44,590 nt of DNA from Oscillospiraceae bacterium (GTDB lineage: Bacteria; Bacillota; Clostridia; UMGS1883): positions 1-44,590 of the forward strand of contig JAFLUQ010000002.1 of the NCBI GenBank assembly GCA_022508735.1, read 5' to 3'. This document shows positions 1-8,063 of the stretch, piece by piece (the first letter of the stretch is position 1; each line of letters starts with the position of its first letter). The position numbers and the translations under genes are program-made. The notes beneath the pieces were generated by a model. The model made no database searches. It worked only from the letters and a program-made list of their open reading frames with translations, and was not told the origin of the DNA.

Positions 1-44
1 TGATCTGCAACGGTTGTTCGGATTGCGGCAAATGCAAGGAGTAA
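1..44 (+). CDS. 3' end of a Cys-rich protein (partial)
   Basis: Frame 3 reads ICNGCSDCGKCKE followed by TAA at 42-44. Four cysteines in eleven residues suggest a metal-binding tail or a disulfide-rich C-terminus. The gene starts outside the window, so its function cannot be judged. A GC-poor intergenic stretch follows, which supports a true gene end. Confidence 0.4.
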   Translation, partial: ICNGCSDCGKCKE

Positions 45-148
45 TAAGGTGATCGTCACACCATAAAATGGAAACATTTATAAGTTGAAAAACTCACCGT
101 TTTTGATGCCGGATCAGATGATAGGATCATTGTGTAAAAATTAATATA

Positions 149-177
149 TTGATTTTATGGGTAGTTTATGCTATCAT
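149..177 (+). promoter_or_regulatory. Putative sigma-A promoter of the zinc-ribbon gene
   Basis: TTGATT at 149-154, a 17-base spacer and TATCAT at 172-177 lie about 37 bases before the start codon at 214. Both boxes match consensus at 4-5 of 6 positions. Predicted by eye only. Confidence 0.4.
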
Positions 178-213
178 AATATCATAGAAAATGCCATTTA
201 GGGAGAGGTTTAA

Positions 214-687
214 ATGAGTACATACACAAGGAGGAAATGTCCGGTCTGTGGCTATGAACTTGAAGGTTGGCATAAAAATAATGAATATTGGCGTGATAAA
301 ATAGGAAAACCGTTTGATGAATGTCCTAACTGTAAAAGAAATATTAGAAATAGGCAATACAAGGAATTTATTATGATTGACAAACCTAAGCTATTCATTG
401 TTTTTTATGTTATTGTAGATTTTTTTAAATCACTAATGTTTGGCGGAATGTTAGGTTTGCTTATTGCAGGGGGTATATTGAAAATACAAAGTACGCCCGC
501 AATAATATTTTCCGCTGTTTTGGGCTTTGTTCTTTTGCTGATATTACATTGTGTTTCGTTTAAAAAAGCAATTAGTGAAAGTCTGGAAAGAACTTCTGAT
601 TTGGCATATTGTGAGTATTTATATAATAATGGACTTATAAGCGAAAATATACTTCTTGAACAAAAAAATAGACTTTTGAATATTTAA
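214..687 (+). CDS. Zinc-ribbon membrane protein, function unknown
   Basis: A 157-residue protein with an N-terminal zinc ribbon (C9-x2-C12 and C37-x2-C40) followed by two hydrophobic segments (about residues 60-85 and 92-115) and a short charged tail ending in KNRLLNI. The start is supported by GGGAGAGG seven bases upstream. Small zinc-ribbon/TM proteins are common in Firmicutes and mostly uncharacterised; the ribbon probably sits in the cytoplasm next to the membrane anchor. It is AT-rich compared with the prophage. It stands alone between a gene end on the left and a terminator-like hairpin on the right. I do not recognise a specific family. Confidence 0.7.
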   Translation: MSTYTRRKCPVCGYELEGWHKNNEYWRDKIGKPFDECPNCKRNIRNRQYKEFIMIDKPKLFIVFYVIVDFFKSLMFGGMLGLLIAGGILKIQSTPAIIFSAVLGFVLLLILHCVSFKKAISESLERTSDLAYCEYLYNNGLISENILLEQKNRLLNI

Positions 688-770
688 ACTAAAATAAAGA
701 CACCGGCATTAATGCTGATTACAACGATGAATACGAATGAAAAACGTCTTAAGGACTAAGAAAACAAGAG

Positions 771-800
771 GTCCCTGCTCAAACTAGAGCAGGGACTTTG
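771..800. terminator. Intrinsic terminator, possibly bidirectional
   Basis: A perfect 10-bp stem, GTCCCTGCTC (771-780) with GAGCAGGGAC (787-796), encloses a six-base loop. It is followed on the plus strand by TTTGGCTTTTT, and on the minus strand by a T-rich run. It can end transcription from 214-687 on the plus strand, and may be the old terminator of the cotJC relic that lies just to its right on the minus strand. Confidence 0.7.
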
Positions 801-812
801 GCTTTTTATAGC

Positions 813-866
813 TTAATAATATTTCTTGCAGTCCTTGAGGTCAGTGACAGTGCGCAGGGCCTCACC
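813..866 (-). pseudogene. Relic of a second cotJC 3' end
   Basis: On the minus strand this stretch encodes GEALRTVTDLKDCKKYY and a stop, residue-for-residue the same C-terminus as the larger cotJC fragment at 5927-6416, but with many silent base differences. Homology stops abruptly after the Gly codon (866); the next codons read S-H-S-stop. Seventeen codons with no start cannot be functional. It shows that a second cotJC homologue, or an older copy, once occupied this place and was cut by a rearrangement near 866-870. Confidence 0.75.
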
Positions 867-1062
867 GCTGTGGCTTTATTGCATAATGTGAAACACCCCT
901 ATTTTAAAGGGTTTTTCAGATTGATGTAATCTGAGCAACGAGTTGTCATTGCAGAGCATATTACATTAATTGATACATATTTTATCGAAAAAACATGCAT
1001 TTTATTTTTGCCGCAGTTATAGATTTATAGAGACTTTTTATAATAAAATTTACAAAAAAGGC
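867..1062. other. AT-rich intergenic region with small hairpins
   Basis: No coding sequence is seen. There is a weak hairpin CCCCTATTTTAAAGGG followed by TTTTTC (897-917) and a 6-bp stem CAGATT/AATCTG near 919-935. The abrupt end of cotJC homology at 866 makes the left edge a rearrangement junction. I find no transposase and no matching terminal repeats. Confidence 0.35.
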
Positions 1063-1091
1063 TTGCTAAAGATAGACTATTATGATAAAAT
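1063..1091 (+). promoter_or_regulatory. Putative promoter of the BspA-like gene
   Basis: TTGCTA at 1063-1068, a 17-base spacer and TAAAAT at 1086-1091 predict a transcript start near 1097-1100. That is where the inverted repeat of the leader begins, so the 5' untranslated region would be about 200 nt. Confidence 0.45.
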
Positions 1092-1096
1092 AAACG

Positions 1097-1275
1097 TGCA
1101 GTACAAATAAATACCTGATTATCCGAAATATGTGGGTATGTATTTTTATCAAATTTTTGATAAAAATACATGGCTCCTTTTCAGCATACCTGCGTATTGG
1201 GATATGTCGGATATTTGTACTGCAACAAATCGGAGTGATGTATTTTTTGTGTGTCGCTTCGGCGGCACACTTTTT
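1097..1275 (+). promoter_or_regulatory. Structured leader: nested inverted repeats plus intrinsic terminator before bspA
   Basis: Outer arms TGCAGTACAAATA (1097-1109) and TATTTGTACTGCA (1212-1224) are perfect complements. Nested inside is a perfect palindrome with 16-base arms, ATGTATTTTTATCAAA (1138-1153) and its complement (1156-1171), two bases apart. After this comes a 9-bp hairpin with a C(TTCG)G tetraloop, GTGTGTCGC/GCGGCACAC (1249-1270, one G-T pair), followed by TTTTT: a good intrinsic terminator. The gene's GGAGG begins only about 11 bases later. A terminator between promoter and ribosome binding site suggests transcription attenuation; alternatively the 128-bp inverted repeat is a small MITE. 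I recognise no known riboswitch class. Confidence 0.55.
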
Positions 1276-1297
1276 ATATAAAATGGGAGGAATTTGT

Positions 1298-4200
1298 ATG
1301 AGAAAATTACTAAGTCTTATGCTGGCGACTGTAATACTGCTGGCGGTTATGCCGGGAATGACGGTATATGGTGCGGATATTATTGCCAGCGGCGAGTGCG
1401 GTAAGCTAGGTGATAACCTCACTTGGATACTAGATAGCGAAGGGACGCTTACCATAAGCGGTATCGGGGCAATGGAGGATTGGACTTATTCTTCTTGGTA
1501 TTCAACATTTCATCAACATCGTCAAAATATAAAAAATGTCATAATTGAGAAAGGTGTCACAAGCATTGGTGGGAAGGCGTTTTGGGATTGTTATAGTCTT
1601 GTGAGCATGAGTATCTCAAATAGCGTCATGAGCATCGGGTATTCCGCGTTTAGGAGCACTCGTCTCACAAACGTGACAATCCCTGATGGTGTCACCAGCA
1701 TTGGCGATAGTGCGTTTTATAACTGCCACAGCCTAACGAGTGTGAATATACCGAACAGCGTCACAAGCATCGGGGTGGACGCGTTTGGTGACTGCACAAG
1801 CCTCACTAGAGTGATTATCCCTGATAGTGTAACAACCATTGGCGATAATGCATTTGGTGGTTGTAGCAGCTTGACGAGCGTGAGCATATCGAACAGCATC
1901 ACAAGCATTAGGTGGCGAGTGTTTCACGGATGTACCAGTCTCACTAGCGTGACGATCCCAAACAATGTCATAAGCATTGGGGAGCAGGCGTTTTCTAACT
2001 GCACCAATCTCAACAATGTGAGTATCGGCAATAGTGTCACAAGCATTGGGGAGAAGGCATTTTCTAATTGCACCAGGCTCAACAATGTGAATATCGGCAA
2101 TAGTGTCAAAAACATTGGCAATTATGCGTTTTATAACTGCCGCAGCCTCACAAACGTGATAATCCCCGACAGTGTCACGAGCATTGGCAATAATGCGTTT
2201 TCTGACTGCCGCAGCCTCACAAACGTGACAATCCCCGATGGAGTCACAAACATTGGTGGTGGCACATTTGATGAATGCACAAGTCTCACTAGAGTGACAA
2301 TTCCCGACAGTGTCACAAACATTGACCGTTATGCGTTTGCGGGCTGTACTGGCCTTACCAGTGTGGGAATAGGCAACAGCGTGAAAAGTATTGGATATAG
2401 AGCGTTTGACAAATGCAACAAACTCACTGATGTTTACTACAGCGGCACAGAGGCGCAGTGGAACAACATTTCTATCGGCGATTATAATGACTATCTCCTT
2501 AACGCCACGATTCACTATAATAGCACAGCCTTTAGTGAAGTTGTTAATAATGTCACAATAAATGGTCGCGGAACTGCTTATGGTTGGTTTAGGACGTTAG
2601 ATAAAAATGGAAATACTGTAGCAAATAAAAATATTACATACTATATTGATGGAGCGGGACCATATACTGGTAAAACAGACAATGATGGTTACATATGTGT
2701 TGAGATAAATAATGTTACAAATAGTAAAAGCTATACAGTCCATATATCTGGAGACGGATTGCAGGAAATAGAGAGAAATTTGAACGTCACAGTTAAGCCT
2801 ATTGAATTTTCTTCTACGTATGAAGCGACAACAAAGCTTGGTGCAAGTGTTGGTATAGGTATTGGGGTAGGAGGAAGCATAGGAAATCTAGAAGCCGAAG
2901 CAGAAGTTGCAAAAATAGGGGCAGATGGCTCAAATAAAAAGGGTTTGTCGATAACTCAGGAATACAAAGGTAATAAAAATAAACTATCTATTACCGCTAG
3001 GGAAAATTCAGCAGTGGCAATATCTGCAAAGGCTGGTTTGTTTGCAGGGGCGAAAGCCACGGGCTTAGCCGGAGTTGAGGCAAGCGTGGGCGATGTTAGC
3101 GGCAAGGCCTCTTTAGGAACTACTGTTGGGGTCACATATGAGGATGATGATTTTAATATAAATGATACCGATGATGTATGGAATTTATCTAAGTTTATGC
3201 TTAGTGTGTTTTTGGATAATATGAATTCAAATGCAGCATCGCGCTACGTCGTAAATAAACTTATAAATGCCCCGGTATCTTCATATAGTCGAGGTAATAC
3301 GGCTTCGCTGAGCGCCGGTGCAAATCTTGGTATAATTGAGGCCGATGTTGTAGGTGTAAAAACATCAGCTACGTTAGGTGGAATAGATGCGTCATCAGTT
3401 TTCAGCTACTCTGCTGAACGTAAAAATGATAATTCTGTAAAATATAAAAGTAGCATTACTACCGATGCCGGATATAAACTCTTGGATATTTCAGTGGGAG
3501 GGAAAGTAAGTGATGACTACAAAGCATCGACAGGAACTTCTGCATTTGGCGGTAGCTTTATAAATAATGCTCTTGAGCTGCAAGCAAAAAATGACGGGAG
3601 CGGCAAGTTGAGTGAATTAGCCTTAATAAGCAAAAAAAATGATGAAAGCAATATTTTCTGGACACACAAGACAAGAACCGATAAATATAAAATAAGCTTT
3701 AAAGATAATGCCGCTAATACAGTGGCAGATAAATACAGTAAACTATGTGACTTCTCAAATGGTAACAAAGGCTTTTTTGGAGTCAATGAAATGAATATGG
3801 CCGTCAATACAATTATTAATTCCAATGAGCAAGGTTTATACTCCACCACACATGAGTATGAGCAGGGGTTAGACTTTGATATTTCTGCAAGTATACAGCT
3901 TCTTGCAAAAATTGGAGGCAGTGTTGGATTATCGGGAATTGAAGGCTATGAGTATGAAAGTGAGAGTGGATTTTTTAATAATAATACAATATATTTACAG
4001 TCGCAGTCCGATATAGAGCGTGAAGTTAACAATAGGTTTATCAGTGTCGGAGATATAATAAATTCTACAAAAAAAGAAATGGCAGATTTCCTGTCATCCT
4101 GTTGGGACAGCGCTATAGGCTGGATTGGTGATGCTACAGATAGTATGGTAAAAGCAAGCCAGGCTGCTGTTGGCTGGGTGGGAAATCAGTCAAGTAATGT

Positions 4201-5434
4201 TAAGAATTGGTTTATAGATATAACACACCCGACAGACAGAGTTGAATCAATGTCAATTCTTGCAATAGATGATGAAGTCTCGCTCTTCTCAACCTCGTCT
4301 ATTGCAACAACTGTTGGCAATCCGTATATTATAAGCGTAACTGACGAGAGTGGCACAGAAGTCACAGACTTTACCGAGAACCCGCTGTTATTGATGCTGG
4401 AATATACACAGGCGCAGCTCAATGCTGCAGGCATTTCAGATATAAAAGATATTGCAGTATATTATTGGGACGAAGATAGATGCGTATATGTTTATATGGG
4501 CGGCGAACTTGACAGAGCCAATATGCGTATTGAGACCGAAATCATCAAACCTGGTCAGTATATCTTGGCCGCCGATAACTGCCCTCCAGCTGTTACGGAA
4601 TTTAAGACCTCTGATAATGGGAGTATGCCAAATATATCTGCTGTTGTGAGTGACTTGAGTGGAATCGTTGATTTTAACTTTATGATTGACGGCGAGACAG
4701 TTGTAAATATGGACAATCTTAAGGATTATTATGATTTTACCACTGCGGAGTTTATTTATCCGATAACCAACAAGCTTGCTGAAGGCGCGCATACGGCGGA
4801 AATATACGCTGCTGATTCAGCCGGAAATGAACTTAATCCTCCGGCAATGCTGAGATTTACTATTAATAATAAAGCGCCGTCTATAGATGGAGTTTCTGAG
4901 CTACCGAATACTATTTCAGGATCAATAGAAATGAGCGCACAGGTATCCGGTGATGATATTTCTTCTGTCTTGTTGAATATACGTGAGGAAGACGCGCTTG
5001 GAAATAGCACTTATACGTCGTATGTAATGACTAAGCAGGATGGAGAGTACTCCGCTACTGTTGAGAATATCACATCCGGAAAAATAATATCTGTATGGGT
5101 GAGCGCGTATAATACTGATGGCAATAGCGAAGAAAGTAAACATCAACGCATAATATCCGCACCGGCGGATGGCTCCGCAATGCTTGTTGTTACGTCTGCC
5201 AAAGACAATTGTGTAGAAGTTAAACCTGTAAACTATGCAATGGAAAATGGCGGCAAAGTTATTCTCGCGGTATACGATTCTGATGGAGAACTAATACAAG
5301 CACTTACAAAAAATGTTTCAGACACAGTTATATTTGAAAATGTAGATATAAACGGTTATAAAATCAAAGTAATGTTATGGAACAGCGTAAACGAAATGTC
5401 GCCATTGTCAAATTATACAGAGCTTGATCTGTAA
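1298..5434 (+). CDS. Secreted BspA-type leucine-rich-repeat surface protein
   Basis: The start chosen is ATG 1298, behind GGGAGG; it gives a clean signal peptide (MRKLLSL... hydrophobic core, cleavage near VYG-A, residue 25-26). The protein is 1378 residues. Residues about 85-380 are roughly 13 copies of a 23-residue repeat of the LRR_5/BspA type, with the pattern NSVTSIGxxAFxxCxSLTxVxI. Residues 400-480 include the usual cap (CNKLTDVYYSGTEAQWNNI). The middle (500-1050) is Gly/Ser/Ala-rich and of unknown fold; the last 300 residues look like tandem Ig-like beta domains (DLSGIVDFNFMIDGE). No LPXTG sorting signal is seen, so it is probably secreted or wall-associated non-covalently. BspA-type proteins in gut bacteria are linked to adhesion and matrix binding; that role here is inference. 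Confidence 0.85.
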   Translation: MRKLLSLMLATVILLAVMPGMTVYGADIIASGECGKLGDNLTWILDSEGTLTISGIGAMEDWTYSSWYSTFHQHRQNIKNVIIEKGVTSIGGKAFWDCYSLVSMSISNSVMSIGYSAFRSTRLTNVTIPDGVTSIGDSAFYNCHSLTSVNIPNSVTSIGVDAFGDCTSLTRVIIPDSVTTIGDNAFGGCSSLTSVSISNSITSIRWRVFHGCTSLTSVTIPNNVISIGEQAFSNCTNLNNVSIGNSVTSIGEKAFSNCTRLNNVNIGNSVKNIGNYAFYNCRSLTNVIIPDSVTSIGNNAFSDCRSLTNVTIPDGVTNIGGGTFDECTSLTRVTIPDSVTNIDRYAFAGCTGLTSVGIGNSVKSIGYRAFDKCNKLTDVYYSGTEAQWNNISIGDYNDYLLNATIHYNSTAFSEVVNNVTINGRGTAYGWFRTLDKNGNTVANKNITYYIDGAGPYTGKTDNDGYICVEINNVTNSKSYTVHISGDGLQEIERNLNVTVKPIEFSSTYEATTKLGASVGIGIGVGGSIGNLEAEAEVAKIGADGSNKKGLSITQEYKGNKNKLSITARENSAVAISAKAGLFAGAKATGLAGVEASVGDVSGKASLGTTVGVTYEDDDFNINDTDDVWNLSKFMLSVFLDNMNSNAASRYVVNKLINAPVSSYSRGNTASLSAGANLGIIEADVVGVKTSATLGGIDASSVFSYSAERKNDNSVKYKSSITTDAGYKLLDISVGGKVSDDYKASTGTSAFGGSFINNALELQAKNDGSGKLSELALISKKNDESNIFWTHKTRTDKYKISFKDNAANTVADKYSKLCDFSNGNKGFFGVNEMNMAVNTIINSNEQGLYSTTHEYEQGLDFDISASIQLLAKIGGSVGLSGIEGYEYESESGFFNNNTIYLQSQSDIEREVNNRFISVGDIINSTKKEMADFLSSCWDSAIGWIGDATDSMVKASQAAVGWVGNQSSNVKNWFIDITHPTDRVESMSILAIDDEVSLFSTSSIATTVGNPYIISVTDESGTEVTDFTENPLLLMLEYTQAQLNAAGISDIKDIAVYYWDEDRCVYVYMGGELDRANMRIETEIIKPGQYILAADNCPPAVTEFKTSDNGSMPNISAVVSDLSGIVDFNFMIDGETVVNMDNLKDYYDFTTAEFIYPITNKLAEGAHTAEIYAADSAGNELNPPAMLRFTINNKAPSIDGVSELPNTISGSIEMSAQVSGDDISSVLLNIREEDALGNSTYTSYVMTKQDGEYSATVENITSGKIISVWVSAYNTDGNSEESKHQRIISAPADGSAMLVVTSAKDNCVEVKPVNYAMENGGKVILAVYDSDGELIQALTKNVSDTVIFENVDINGYKIKVMLWNSVNEMSPLSNYTELDL

Positions 5435-5455
5435 AAAGTGATTCATATATAGCAA

Positions 5456-5487
5456 GGGCTATGGAACCTGTTTCCATAGCCCTTTTT
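5456..5487 (+). terminator. Intrinsic terminator of the BspA-like gene
   Basis: A perfect 10-bp stem, GGGCTATGGA (5456-5465) with TCCATAGCCC (5473-5482), is followed by TTTTT. It lies 22 bases after the stop codon. Confidence 0.85.
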
Positions 5488-5539
5488 ATAAAAAAATTCA
5501 CATGATGAGTTGATAACTATAAACATATAAAACTAAGAC

Positions 5540-5790
5540 AAAAGTAAGTTTCGGTATGACTGAGGGCTGAACAGCGTTGGTAATTCCTGTGATGGAGCAT
5601 TATATAGGAGACAAGCGTACAAAATGACTATATTTGACATTAGTCTGTCTGAGACGGATGCCTTTTTGATAGCATTATAATAGAGGGAATATTTACGCTT
5701 TACATTTCCAGAACTCTTGCGGAGCAAATGGATGGAACTATCGCCGCACAGTATATTGATCCATTTAAAGGAGAGAAGAAAGGTAAATAA
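5540..5790 (+). pseudogene. Decayed coding remnant, possibly histidine-kinase C-terminus
   Basis: No intact ORF is present, but the frame ending at the TAA near 5790 reads ...EGIFTLYISRTLAEQMDG and TIAAQYIDPFKGEKKGK. This resembles the last G-box region and tail of a sensor histidine kinase (usual form GLGLYISKxLxExMGG). The expected GxG is degraded and all upstream frames carry stops. I read it as a gene relic with low certainty; it may be chance. Confidence 0.25.
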
Positions 5791-5830
5791 AACGGACAAC
5801 CATCGGTAGATGGCCGCCCGTGATAGTAAT

Positions 5831-5911
5831 GCTATATCATATCTTCAATACCGCCTTTTAGGCGGTGAGCATATGCTGCCACTTCCATAGGATGCTCAAA
5901 CCGCCTGTTCA
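5831..5911 (-). pseudogene. Short ORF or relic downstream of cotJC (HPMEVAAYAHRLKGGIEDMI)
   Basis: The minus strand reads VNRRFEHPMEVAAYAHRL and then KGGIEDMI-stop, 26 codons from a GTG. The sequence looks protein-like (amphipathic, no low complexity) and lies 15 bases after the cotJC stop. No convincing ribosome binding site is visible, and the frame is closed by a stop just upstream, so it is either a very small protein or the tail of a lost gene. A 6-bp hairpin (ACCGCC/GGCGGT) falls within it. Confidence 0.25.
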
Positions 5912-5926
5912 CTGGTGGTTATGATT

Positions 5927-6416
5927 TTAATAATACTTCTTACAATCCTTCAAATCCGTGACGGTGCGAAGCGCTTCACCAAATCTCTGGAAATGCACGA
6001 CCTCTCTCTCGCGAAGGAACCGGATGGCATCTATAACGTCCGGGTCGTCGGCAAGGCGGAGGATATTGTCGTAGGTAGCTCTGGCCTTCTGTTCGGCAGC
6101 CATGTCCTCGGTCAGGTCGGCAATTACGTCGCCCATAGACTGAATTGTGGCGGCGCTCCATGGAACGCCTGCCGCATTGACGGGATAGACGCCTGTGCCG
6201 TGATCAACATAGTAGTCGGCAAAGCCGCCCTTCTTGATCTCCTCTTCAGAGAGTCCCTTTGTGAGCTGATGCACGATGGTGCCGACCATTTCAAGGTGGC
6301 CCAGCTCCTCGGTGCCTATATCGTTCAGTATGCTCTTTGTGACCTCAGTGGGCATGGCAAAGCGCTGGCTGAGATAGCGCAGGCTTGCGCCAAGCTCGCC
6401 ATTTGGGCCTCCGTAC
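5927..6416 (-). pseudogene. cotJC: 3' portion of cotJC (spore-coat manganese-catalase-like protein), interrupted by the prophage
   Basis: About 163 codons encode the C-terminal part of a CotJC-type manganese-catalase homologue, starting at YGGPNGELGASLRYLSQR. Di-metal ligand motifs are visible (EELGHLEM and REVVHFQR, the ExxH pattern of ferritin-like folds). Intact CotJC proteins have about 25-35 further N-terminal residues, which are absent. Immediately upstream in transcription direction the frame reads TAG-CAG-TTG-CCG, and the serine integrase stop codon lies about 16 bases further on. There is no plausible start or ribosome binding site, so the fragment is silent unless the prophage excises and rejoins it to its 5' part. 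CotJC belongs to the outer coat complex of endospores in Bacillus; the same in this host is inference. Confidence 0.85.
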
Positions 6417-6437
6417 GGCAACTGCTAAATAGGTGGT
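6400..6437. other. Probable left prophage attachment junction (attL)
   Basis: cotJC homology ends at the codons for YGGP (around 6405-6416), and integrase coding sequence ends at 6437. Large serine recombinases recombine at short core sites (2-bp crossover within about 40-50 bp half sites) and usually lie next to one attachment site. The exact core cannot be set without the right-hand junction or the empty site. Confidence 0.6.
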
Positions 6438-7897
6438 TAAATAAAAAGATTTACCGCGATTTCATCACGTTTTTTAACTATGTTTGAGACAACTGTGCGG
6501 ACGGCGGTGTTCTTTTCAACGTTACTTTTATCCGGATCCTTTACGATGGAAAGGACATCGGCAATCTTCAGGCGTAGTTCAGCGTCACGGTCCTCAAGGT
6601 TGGGGCTTGGAGCGGGCTTAATCTGTTCCTTTATGCTTTCAATCTCGGCGGTCAGTTTGGCCTTGTTGGTGCTGTACTCCTCAAGAGTATCTATACCGGC
6701 TTCATATGCCTCACGGACACGGCGCAGGCGTTGCTCAGCGTTATACAGCATTGCAGCGTACATATCTGCATCGGACTTTTCGGGTAATTCTGTTTTTTTA
6801 TATGCCACTGATACGCCATCGGTCGCACCGTTAGAGAAGTTTTCAAGTGCGGAAATAACATATTGACTGATTTTTTTGGCATTTATGCTTCCATTACCGG
6901 GACATGTGCCCTTGTTTTTATTATTGCAGTAATAATTCCCCGCGCAGTTCACAACTATACCGCCACACTCGTCGCAGTGAATCAGCCCAACGAGCCAGTG
7001 ACTTATGCTGTCTCGTGGTTTTATATACTTGCGGTACTGGATCTTTATTGCCTTAAGCTTCTCCTGAGCCTGATCCCACAGTTCGACGCCTATAAGCGGC
7101 TCATGGGTACCGTCCACGATCATGCTGTCAGGATTGCTGTAGTTACGTGAAGTCGACCCAGTGGGCGTCCAACGTATTTTCCCGATATACACAGGATTAT
7201 TGAGCCAGTATTCCACGGTTCGGTTCTCTATTTTGCTTCCTCGGTGGGTGCGCACACCCAAAGCGTTCAACTCTTTGGCTATACCGACCATGCCTTTACC
7301 GCCGACAAACTTTTCAAAGGCCGCGCGGACGACGGCAGCTTCCTCCGGCACGATCTCAAGCTGCTTGTTTTTCATTGTATACCCGAAAGGGGGAATAGAG
7401 AGCGGTTCTCCACGGCGGGCCTTTTCGGTCATGCCGCGCTTGACCTCTTCGGCAAGGTTTATGCTATAGTATTCGTCCATGGCCTCGATAAGGGCCTCTA
7501 TCAGTATGGACATCTTATCATCGCCCAAAGACTCGCTGACGGATAGCACCTCAATTCCAAGCTGTTTACGGAGCATAGATTTATATACAATGCTATCCTC
7601 ACGGTTACGTGCGAAGCGGCTGAACTTCCATAATATGATGGCGTCAAAGGGCTTGGGCTTACTTTTTGCGAGACCTATCATCTGCATGAATGCCGGCCGC
7701 TTCTCAGCCTTGCGGCCGGAGATACCTTCGTCCATAAATATGTAGTCGCCGGGAATAACAAAGTTGTTCCGTTTGGCGTAGTCGCGTATCACTTTGAGCT
7801 GGCTTTCGGGGCTATATTCAACCTGATCATCGGTGGACACGCGGATATAAGCCGCTGCGATACGCACAGAGGATCCTCCACTTGAATTTTTAGGCAT
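6437..7897 (-). CDS. Large serine recombinase, prophage integrase
   Basis: A site-specific integrase of the resolvase/invertase superfamily, about 486 residues. The catalytic domain is near the N-terminus, with the nucleophile Ser in YIRVSTDDQ and the LDEGISGRK-like and FSRFARN motifs. Then comes the recombinase domain (GYTMKNKQLEIVPEEAAVV, RTVEYWLNNPVYIGKI), a zinc ribbon (CDECGG ... YYCNNKNKGTC) and a coiled coil (about 375-435) that mediates synapsis in this family. ATG 7897 is preferred: AAAGGAG lies 10-11 bases before it, while the upstream in-frame GTG overlaps the ribosome binding site. The gene ends next to interrupted cotJC, as expected of an integrase adjacent to its attachment site. 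Confidence 0.93.
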   Translation of the reverse strand: MPKNSSGGSSVRIAAAYIRVSTDDQVEYSPESQLKVIRDYAKRNNFVIPGDYIFMDEGISGRKAEKRPAFMQMIGLAKSKPKPFDAIILWKFSRFARNREDSIVYKSMLRKQLGIEVLSVSESLGDDKMSILIEALIEAMDEYYSINLAEEVKRGMTEKARRGEPLSIPPFGYTMKNKQLEIVPEEAAVVRAAFEKFVGGKGMVGIAKELNALGVRTHRGSKIENRTVEYWLNNPVYIGKIRWTPTGSTSRNYSNPDSMIVDGTHEPLIGVELWDQAQEKLKAIKIQYRKYIKPRDSISHWLVGLIHCDECGGIVVNCAGNYYCNNKNKGTCPGNGSINAKKISQYVISALENFSNGATDGVSVAYKKTELPEKSDADMYAAMLYNAEQRLRRVREAYEAGIDTLEEYSTNKAKLTAEIESIKEQIKPAPSPNLEDRDAELRLKIADVLSIVKDPDKSNVEKNTAVRTVVSNIVKKRDEIAVNLFI

Positions 7898-7926
7898 AAA
7901 AAACACACTCCTTTGTTAAAATTTTA

Positions 7927-8040
7927 TTGACAATTGGGGAGTGTATGTGATACAATTTTATTGAAGTGTGGGTTTGTATTCATATACACTCCTGCTCAAC
8001 GGCTTCGGTGTTGGCGCACCGGGGCCGCTTTTTTATTTAT
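7927..8040 (+). ncRNA. Candidate small RNA with its own promoter and terminator
   Basis: On the plus strand, TTGACA (7927-7932), an 18-base spacer and TACAAT (7951-7956) form a near-consensus promoter. About 40-75 bases downstream is a strong terminator: CGGCTTCGGTG pairs with CGCACCGGGGCCG (about 7999-8028, some G-T pairs), followed by CTTTTTTATTT. No ORF fits in the roughly 75-nt transcript, and the flanking genes run on the other strand. It could be a regulatory or antisense RNA, or a barrier to read-through towards the integrase. Confidence 0.4.
7938..7992. repeat. Imperfect inverted repeat over the promoter, possible operator
   Basis: GGAGTGTATGTGATACAA (7938-7955) and TTGTATTCATATACACTCC (7974-7992) are imperfect inverted copies, 18 bases apart. 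The left arm covers the -10 box of the plus-strand promoter and lies 40 bases before the integrase start. A dimeric regulator could bind here; it might also fold in RNA. Confidence 0.4.
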
Positions 8041-8063
8041 TTAAAACAAGCTTGCACAATTCA

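Noticed and set aside
1130..1297. N-terminal extension of the BspA-like protein
   Set aside because: The frame is open upstream but runs through the palindromic leader and terminator; GGGAGG and a signal peptide fix the start at 1298.
1550..2440. CRISPR-like regular repeats
   Set aside because: The periodic 69-base units are coding LRR repeats with continuous frame and no conserved repeat/unique spacer pattern.
1717..2515. Open frames on the minus strand within the LRR region
   Set aside because: They are reverse readings of the 69-base LRR repeats, so they look repetitive and protein-like, but have no start signals.
5915..6487. Plus-strand open frame of 190 codons opposite cotJC
   Set aside because: The minus strand clearly encodes CotJC; the plus frame runs over the integration junction and has no homology or start signal I can see.
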